Translations under genes and position numbers: made by a program
Assembly (NCBI GenBank): GCA_949752745.1
Contig: OX457027.1
Coordinates: 92,537,725-92,601,724, forward strand
Source of the DNA: Protula sp. h YS-2021
Taxonomy: Eukaryota > Annelida > Polychaeta > Sabellida > Serpulidae
Reading direction: 5' to 3'
DNA: 64,000 bases
In this document: positions 37,236 through 64,000 of the stretch, one piece after another
How the letters are laid out: each line of letters begins with the position of its first letter
Position numbering within the stretch: position 1 is the stretch's first letter
Notes under the pieces: generated by a model
What the model was told of the DNA's origin: nothing
What the model saw: the letters and a program-made list of their open reading frames with translations, nothing else
Database searches by the model: none

Positions 37236-37477
37236 GGCTGCGCGTTGAATGATGACTGCACTTGACACTCATTCCTTTTATATGGACATTACATGTATGT
37301 TTTCATGAGATGTTTGCAAAATCGCGGAGTGATCTCGTTGAAATCACCAAGAAAGGTTGTTGGCAAACCGTTTGTTAGAGATTAAAGAAACTAAAAAGTC
37401 TCCTCGTTTGCAACTACCTATTATCCATTCAAAGAGCATTGGCATGGTGAAATGTCCTTTTTCATAGAGTAAGGCCA

Positions 37478-38339
37478 TCATATCATACACCTTAATACTT
37501 CTTCAAGGTACTTGAAGCCATGTAGCATGAACTTTGCACATTTGGAGTCGCGATCCTCATCAACACACTTTGGCGCCAGTAGACATAAAGTCTTAAAAAG
37601 TTCCTCATGAAGATTTCTAATAAGTTGAACGACACGTCGGGTCATGGCTTCGGAGAATCGTGGCTCTGACGCGGGAAGATGCTCTAGGTTTCCTTCTAGC
37701 ATGTAGATAAGCTGAATGACAGTGTTCACTTCTTACGTTAGGTATATGTACGTGTGTTGGTCGAAAAAGCCTTCTTCACATAAACGACATAAAATGTTGC
37801 AATCGATCAGAGGAATCACTGCTCGAAAGTTTCGTTTCAACAGCATGACGTCTTCCTCGGTAACAGGAATAGTTTTGCTCAATTCAAATTTAGATTTGAG
37901 CTGCTTGCAATCGTCGTCGCTGTTGTCATCGTCGTCGTTGTCGTCGTCGTTGTTGTCGTCATCGCCGTCGTCATCGTCGTCGTTGTTGTCAACGCTTGAC
38001 ATGACCACTTCTTCCTCAAGATGCTCTGGATGTGCCTTTAACTTTGTGCTAAGTGGCTTGGCGCTACCATTTACAAGCGCATTTGCAACACAAAACGGGT
38101 AGTCAGATCTCTGAGGATCTGGCATTGCTTGCTGTACTGTAGACACGTCTGACAGAGCACCTAACGCTCCCTCAGGCTTTCTTTGCTGTACTGTAGACAC
38201 TTCCAACGTAATCCCTAATGCTTCCTCCAAGGCCTTTTCAGCTTCTGCTTGTGCTTAGGAAGACAACAGTCTCCTCTGCAGTTAAAACTGCATCTGTAAA
38301 AGCCGTTGTTTCGTTGCCGAATAAGCTATCAATTTCCAT
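37478..38339 (-). pseudogene. Accessory gene with CARD-like stretch and acidic repeat
   Basis: ATG 38339 (MEIDSLFGNETT), a frameshift near 38265, then one frame to 37478 with a single TAA at 37733-37735. Order: N-terminal segment with the motif VSTVQQ twice (about 38195 and 38135), an Asp/Asn run (about 37990-37920) encoded by a GTC/GTT trinucleotide repeat, then VTEEDVMLLKRNFRAVIPLI, DCNILCRLCEEGFFDQHTY and, after the stop, NTVIQLIYMLEGNLEHL and a helical tail. The helix spacing resembles a CARD. First gene from the right on the minus strand. Confidence 0.55.
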
Positions 38340-38583
38340 GTTGTTAGCTGAAGTTGCTATCAGAGACGTCTCTATGATGGCTTGTCAATAGAATGGCCAT
38401 GAGGGTGGCGAACTGACGTTTTTAGACTACTCAGTGATGAGCCAGTGGCTTGTGGCTCACTGCCCGGGAGGGGGGATCCTCACACGGTACATGCCTGAGC
38501 ACCGGGGGGGGGGGCAGCCTCTTTTTAGGCAGCCTCGCACTCTATGCAGTCAGTCTGCTTCTATCTCTTGACGGGTTAACATC
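38340..38583. promoter_or_regulatory. Divergent promoter region of the Polinton-like element
   Basis: About 240 bp between the divergent starts at 38339 (minus) and 38584 (plus). Contains a G run at 38502-38513. No clear TATA box. Function is inferred only from gene orientation. Confidence 0.4.
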
Positions 38584-39301
38584 ATGCAGTACAAGGAAGA
38601 GTTCTTCAACGAGGAGCGTCTTCAGAAATTTTTTCTGACTGAGAAAGATGTTAACTTATTTGAAGAGATATACATTGAATACCAAGTATTCATATTAGAT
38701 AAGTGGAGGGAGCTTCAGGCAGCAACCACACAGGAATACAACCGGTTTGGCAGGGCGGCGGAGGAGAGCCACAAAAGGTTAAGGCAGCAGTCGCCTGCAA
38801 AGTTTCGGGATCCGTCGCCCTGCCAGAAAGCGACTCTTGTGAAAGCGACTCCTGTGAAAGCGACTTCGGTGAAAGCGACTTCGGTGACAGCAAGCCCGAG
38901 AAAGCCTGACGTTACTATCCAGAGGATGCAGAGGCACGTGCCCAGTGCCACTGTCAGGAGGCCAGACAGCCTGCAACCTGCTCCGAGGGTTGAGCTGACG
39001 GCCGCTGTCGCCAGCATTACAGAGATGCCAACAACCAACGACGCCAGCTAGATGCAGTCGCCTTCCAACTATGACCACACCACTGAACTGGTTGAGTTGA
39101 AACTGGAGGACGCTCTAGCAAAGAGTCAACACTCCAGGACGTCATGCGCTTCTTGGACTCGGTGGAAAACGTGCAATACTGTGATTTCTGCAGTTTCATG
39201 ATTCCGGCGGGCGTCACAGTGACAGCGCACGAACAGGAATGCTCAGAGGCTATGAAGTCCGAGTATCATACCTGTAGTGTTCTGGACAGGTCTTTCAACT
39301 G
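38584..39301 (+). pseudogene. Plus-strand accessory gene with C2HC zinc-finger-like end
   Basis: ATG 38584; open for 155 codons to TAG at 39049. N-terminus acidic/helical (MQYKEEFFNEERLQKFF), then a repeat of KATxVKAT from tandem 15-bp DNA (38835-38895), then basic Pro-rich sequence. The frame goes on after the TAG (ATG 39052, TTELVELKLEDALAK), shifts near 39130, and ends at TGA 39301 with MRFLDSVENVQYCDFCSFMI and a later H..EC, giving C-x2-C-x12-H-x4-C. It is the only gene facing right. No family recognised. Confidence 0.55.
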
Positions 39302-39410
39302 AAACAGGGCTGAGGTAGCGGCGCATAGGAGGAGGATCGGCTGCAAGGAAAACAACAGCGGCGGCAGCGGCAAGACGAAGTGACGAAAAGAAGAGCAAAA
39401 AAACCTCCAC

Positions 39411-39426
39411 GGCTCTTTTTAGAGCT
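39411..39426 (+). terminator. Histone-mRNA-like 3' stem-loop
   Basis: GGCTCT-TTTT-AGAGCT: a six-pair stem (outermost pair G-U) with a four-U loop, matching the metazoan histone 3' end shape (GGYYYU-UHUH-ARRRCC). It is preceded by AACCTCCAC, lies 110 bp after the stop of the plus-strand gene, and is followed by AATAAA at 39441. Could be chance. Confidence 0.45.
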
Positions 39427-39535
39427 CTCCACTAATACGAAATAAACGCTATTCGTGTCATGGTGTTGGTATGTGTGTATGCATGAGAGTGTGGGAAATG
39501 CTAAAAATAATAAAAAGGGTCTATAAATCATTGAA

Positions 39536-39562
39536 TTAAACCCCTTTGAATTTTAAGGGGGT
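39536..39562. terminator. Small hairpin at inner edge of right array
   Basis: AACCCCTTTG and its near complement TTAAGGGGGTT form an inverted repeat just inside the right terminal array. Function unknown. Confidence 0.35.
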
Positions 39563-40606
39563 TCATAGGTGAGCTTGAACCATGTGGCTATGAGTTCTCT
39601 GTTTAAAAATTGGAGAGCTTGTACGTTTGTCCACGTCTGCCGTAGTGTAATGTGCGTGGAGAGAAAGAAAGAGAGAGAGAGAGAGAGTGAAAGAGAGACT
39701 GGGAAAAAAGAGTGGTTGCCTGCTTGCGTTTGCCGTGGTGTGTGTGTGTGGAGAGAGAAAGCAAAGAAAAAGTTGCTGCCTGCCCACTTGCGTATGCCGT
39801 GGTGTTGGTATATGCGTGTGGAGAAAGAGAGTGAGAGAGCAAAAAAAGTTTCTGTCTGGGTTAAAAATACCTATGAGGCTTAATGAAATACTAACTAGAC
39901 AATAAAGAGAGAAAAAAAGCCACTGTCTGGGTTAAAAATACCTAGGCTTGTGAAATGAAACGCTAACTCTGTCGTTGGTGTTGGTATATGCGTGTGGAGA
40001 GAGAAAAAAAAATGACTGCCCGTTTTCCCCGTCTGCCGTGGTGTTATGTGTGTGTGTGGAGAGAGAGAGACAGAGCGAAAGAGAAAGTGAGAGAAAAAAA
40101 GACTGCCCGTTTGCCCGTCTGCCATGGTGTTATGTGTGAGTGGAGGGAGAAAGCAAAAAAAAGGGTGGCTGCCTTCCCAGCTGCCTGCCTTGGTGTTGGT
40201 ATATGCGTGTAGAGAAAGAGAGTGAGGGAGCAAGAAAAGTTGCTGTCTGGGTTAAAAATACCTATGAGGCTTAATGCAACGCTAACTAGAGAGTAAAAGA
40301 GAGAGAAAAAGCCACTGTCTTGGTTAAAAATACCTAGGCTTGTGAAATGAAACGCTAACTCTGTCATTGGTGTTGGTATATGCGTGTGGAGAGAGAAAAA
40401 ATTAAAAAAAAATGACTGCCCGTTTGCCCCGTCTGCCGTGGTGTTATGTGTGTGTGAGGAGAGACAGCGAAAGAGAAAGTGAGAGAAAACATAACTGGCC
40501 ATTTGCCCCGTCTGCCGTGGTGTTATGTGTGTAGAGAGAGAGACAGAGCGAAAGAGAAAGTGAGAGAAAAAATAATTGCCCGTTTGCCTGTCTGCCGTAG
40601 GTCTTT

Positions 40607-40679
<73 letters not shown>

Positions 40680-40754
40680 CGAAAGAGAAAGTAAGAGAAA
40701 AAAAGACTGCCCGTTTGTCCGTCTGCCATGGTGTTATATGTGAGTGTTACACTC
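39550..40754. repeat. Right terminal array of the Polinton-like element
   Basis: About 1.2 kb of higher-order tandem units: TTAAAAATACCTAGGCTTG, GAAACGCTAACTCTGTC, TTGGTGTTGGTATATGCGTG, purine-rich GAGAGAAAG tracts, GACTGCCCGTTTGCCCGTC. This is the inverted counterpart of 31343-32040 with more units. A pure (GA)n run lies at 40617-40674. The many ORFs across this block are repeat artefacts. Confidence 0.8.
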
Positions 40755-41824
40755 TAAAAATTGCATATAGCCATATATAAAGTAGTATATCAAAAAGTGG
40801 TCTTTTTGATGTTAATAGGGTTTTAAATTTATAACAAAATAAAACTAAAATCTGTGTCGCAATAGCAACCAAAATAATTGCTTAAGCTATGAAACTTCTT
40901 TGATAATATGTTCTAAAGTAATAAGCGATGTCGCAGAATTGAGGGAATAATAACAATCGTCTAAATTTATCTTCTTAGTAGTCAGAGAGCTCCAAAATAA
41001 CGAATTCAAGCAATTTCTGCACAAAAACTTTATTATTATACAAAAGTATTGTTTGAATTCGAATGCAGTGAAAATTAAAAAAAACAGTTGAGTAGTTTCA
41101 GGCTGTTATAAGCCAGCGAAAGTACTATGACAGCAAAGGGGTCAGGAAATATACACGTGCCCTATTGTACTTCAGTAATGACGATGTAAATAGATCCGAT
41201 TTTCATAAGTAAACACATAGCTCGCTCACTTTTTGCCAACTGCTCAAATATTAGCGTCTAAGCATTAAAAAGTACTTTATCAGTAATATAAAATTTTTAT
41301 AAACTATTTATGTTCACTAACTAAGAGATTTAGGCAAAAGGAAAAAAGATCACATGAGCTCAAACTTCTTTCATATTTTTTTTCAATACGGATCAAGCAT
41401 AACTTTGTTTAAATTGGTTTTAATTATGCTTGTTTAGTTGCACGTTTAAGTGCCTTATCTGCTAAGTGTTTCATGTATTTGACAAGCTCTTGTTGCATAT
41501 GTGGGATTGCGATAAAGTTTGATACATGAATACTGTTTGACTATTAAGATCTGGTATGCTTGCTAGTTGTGTTAGAACAGCTTAGTTAACAAAACATATA
41601 TTTCACATGGCAAAGGCAAGCTTAAACATTCCAAGTGTTATGTATAGGGTGATTAATGAAACAAATATTTCCTTCCCAAAACAAAATTTATTAATTTTAA
41701 TTTTCAAGGATAAAGTGTAATACAATATTTAAATCTAAATTTTAAATTTATTTATTTTAAATTTATTTTTGTCAAATTGACAATTTTGTGGATTCTTAGT
41801 TTTTATACTTCAAAACTACTGCAT
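40755..41824. other. 3' flank of copy C
   Basis: No coding content seen. AATAAA signals for the minus-strand gene occur at 41737-41746, about 80 bp after the stop codon. Confidence 0.5.
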
Positions 41825-61935
<20,111 letters not shown>

Positions 61936-64000
61936 GATTCAGTCAGCTTTTTACCGAAAATACTAAATAAACAGATTCGACATTCTTCATGTGTTTTATG
62001 TTACATTATTCAAAAGAAATGTAGACAATATATGCATGCATATAAATTAAAACAAACAAACATCTGTCATTTAAGCCAAAACATAGATATCTACCTGCAC
62101 GTCTCTATATCGAACGTTCATATATATTTCTGCCGTGTCTGTTTTTTGTCCGCTGTCTGTGTGGTGTTCGTAGCAAACTGGCGTTAACAAACAGAATCAG
62201 TACTTATAAATATCAGTAACAAAAACCCTGCTTCATCTCTTGTTATTTCTGTAAAATGTGAATAAATGAAGACAAAACTGCAGAACAGCTTTAACAAGTG
62301 AGCAATAGCCATTTACATTTCAGCAAAAACGTATATATTATTGGTCTGAGAAGATTAAGAAGAGAATTTAATACGTTTTGAATGCCATATCCTTTTAATT
62401 CACAGACCCTTTCGTTAAAAGAAAATTTATCAGCAGCTGGTGATTTATGGAAATGTTTTTGAAATATAACAAAGAATCAAAAGATTTGTCCCATGAAAGC
62501 ATTTCTTAACCCTTTAAGGCTTGGTGATTCTATTGTGGTTTAAAGAAACTACAGTAAATGAAAAACCTTTCTTTTCTTAAGTTAAAATAAAAATTCGAAT
62601 ATAATATAAAGACAATTTATCTGTTAAAAAAGTTGACAAGGCATTCTAACATGCGGCTTTTGCAGAGGACGTTGCTTATCCTTCACATTGCCACGTATAC
62701 AGCTTCACACATCATTTTACACATTTCATCTGTCAACACATATCCAATGAAAGCTGTCGTATCAGCACCTGTCATTGGCAGGGAATGCTCAACCTCTATA
62801 AAGATCAAAACTATTTGGTAAAAATTATTAGTAAAATGCAACAGAAATGTATTAGAAATATTGATCAGGTGTCGTCTAATATTCTAATGATTTTTTATTT
62901 TATTGTTGGTAAAGACATTATATGGAGGCATCCTTGTGTCAGACACAATACAAAGAAGTTATCCGCATGAGTCTTATGGTTTCAATAACCAGCAACGATG
63001 CCCAAAGTTGATAGTTGACTAGCTACACCCACGAGTTACAAGCCGTTTTTCTCTTTCTACTGTGAAATAATTTTCTTAAAACATAGTGTTGTATATTAAG
63101 AAAAATGATATTTATATACCCTATTTATGAGAATCCTCAGTATGAAAAAACACCCGTATGTCGAGAAACACTTTTCGCCATCTGGTACAGAGCCAGATCA
63201 ATTGGAGTTGGGCACGATAAGCAATTACATTTTGTCAGGTTCCACCTCCTCTGACTTGGGTTGTCCTGAAATACAGATATGGTGTTAAAATTCTTTTCCA
63301 GATATATCCACTGCCTGCAATTAAATTCCAAATTGCCTAACTTCAATAAACCACAACAATCTCGTATCGCTAAAGCACACGTTAGAAACCTCAGTTCTTA
63401 AAAGTCACTCTTTATACTCCATTTACATTGATGTATTATGCACATATGCGCATCTTCGTCGTTCCTATAATCTGAAAACAGCCAAGAGGTTTACACACGC
63501 TTTGATAATTTCATAGCTGTAAGTGTATTGTAAGTCTATGTTGTAAGGCCCTCAAAAAGAGTTCATCCAAAAACTCTGATTTGTTCAGATCCCTGCGGCA
63601 GGCGTTGTCAGTTTTACATGACCAAGTTTTCATGTTACATGAGTTTTAGCCCTACGGCTATAAATTTTCCAACGTATCAAATTCACAATTTTGTACATCA
63701 GTATGCATACTTTAGCATGGTATGGCTCCTTTCTGTCTATCAAATGTTCTGGTTCATTAGGCCCCCTTTGCTGACAGTTCAGAAAAGTAAGGAGACGATG
63801 ATTGTGTTGCTGGCGATGATAATTATAATTATAGTAATACTGATGCATGTCGTTTTCGCGTACTTTTTTCAGTTTATCAAGGGAACTAATTTGTGACAAT
63901 TTGTATTGGGCGGAAACATTTTGCAGAGACTAACTAAATGTCTAATTTATCTGCCTTTACTTTGTTTTGGAATTTATTTTCACAAATGGCATTGAAGTTG
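61936..64000. other. 5' flank of copy C, no firm gene
   Basis: Contains the putative copy C promoter, which has no obvious element, and weak exon candidates on the minus strand only. Nothing else recognised. Confidence 0.4.
62683..62795 (-). CDS. Possible terminal exon of a further upstream gene
   Basis: Acceptor TTTATAG at 62796, phase 1, then 37 codons (VEHSLPMTGADTTAFIGYVL ... DEMCKMMCEAVYVAM) and TGA. The paired Cys and the position 0.75 kb upstream of copy C suggest the 3' end of another minus-strand gene. No homology to copy C exon 19 seen. Very tentative. Confidence 0.22.

Larger units (their letters stand above)
31343..40754. mobile_element. Polinton/adintovirus-like element, short and inactivated
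   Basis: About 9.4 kb bounded by inverted arrays (31343-32040 and 39550-40754). Minus-strand gene order from the right: CARD-like gene, small ORF, basic ORF, Cys-rich ORFs, integrase with chromodomain, packaging ATPase, helical ORF, penton-like, basic core-like, major capsid relic; one zinc-finger gene on the plus strand at the right. This set is diagnostic of metazoan Polintons (Mavericks). No protein-primed DNA polymerase B or protease was found. Nearly every gene carries a stop or frameshift, and ATPase and capsid genes are cut short. The AGAGTGTAACACTC palindrome at the right edge (complement of 40742-40755) is a candidate terminus; the left terminus is unclear. Confidence 0.85.

Noticed and set aside
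39563..40729. Many overlapping ORFs on both strands in the right terminal array
   Set aside because: They are low-complexity products of tandem repeats and (GA)n tracts.
31343..40754. Interpretation as a live endogenous virus
   Set aside because: Integrase, ATPase, penton-like and capsid genes all carry stops, frameshifts or deletions, and no polymerase is present.
63210..63280. Minus-strand segment QPKSEEVEPDK between CAG and GTAATT, like the hinge exon (SEEAEPTNA)
   Set aside because: Its length breaks phase, no adjacent F5/8C or heptad exon exists, and its position relative to copy C is wrong for a fourth tandem copy.

Overview
This is AT-rich, intron-bearing animal DNA, not prokaryotic: short exons with GT/AG borders, non-LTR retrotransposon, Tc1 and Polinton relics, long (TA)n tracts and many minisatellites. 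An aquatic invertebrate (cnidarian-like, or possibly mollusc) fits best, but the sequence alone does not settle this. Most long ORFs in the window are noise; the real coding content is a set of short exons, nearly all on the minus strand.

The main content is a tandem family of one unusual secreted-protein gene. Copy C (minus, 61935 to 41825) can be assembled by hand into 19 exons whose splice phases all agree, giving an unbroken frame of about 1347 codons. The order is signal peptide, two F5/8 type C (discoidin) domains, an acidic hinge, a short heptad-like exon, a basic RRKKR motif followed by a hydrophobic stretch, a long helical region, then at least four copies of an unrecognised ~90-residue module with paired cysteines, and a Cys-rich tail. 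Copy A (minus, 11027 to 23) has the first ten exons of the same gene, mostly with identical exon lengths, and runs off the left edge. Copy B (20960-28110) is a decayed segmental duplicate of the A locus: it lacks the signal-peptide and first Cys exons, and the remaining exons have lost splice sites or are frameshifted.

Between B and C lie mobile elements. At 28290-31240 a CR1/L2-like LINE is interrupted by a second, oppositely oriented LINE fragment. At 31343-40754 there is a short (~9.4 kb) dead Polinton/adintovirus-like element with integrase-chromodomain, packaging ATPase, penton-like, basic core-like and major capsid relics, several accessory ORFs, no visible DNA polymerase B, and inverted terminal arrays made of minisatellite units. 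One accessory gene has a CARD-like stretch; another, on the plus strand, ends near a histone-mRNA-like stem-loop.

Copy A's large intron (3146-6837) carries a near-palindromic pair of a non-autonomous element rich in GGGAGACC motifs, and the B locus preserves the matching empty site. Other stretches hold a Tc1 transposase relic (17.1-18.0 kb) and several minisatellites or satellites (12.5-13.0, 14.7-15.4, 24.2-24.7, 42.05-42.5, 50.45-51.35, 59.0-59.7 kb).
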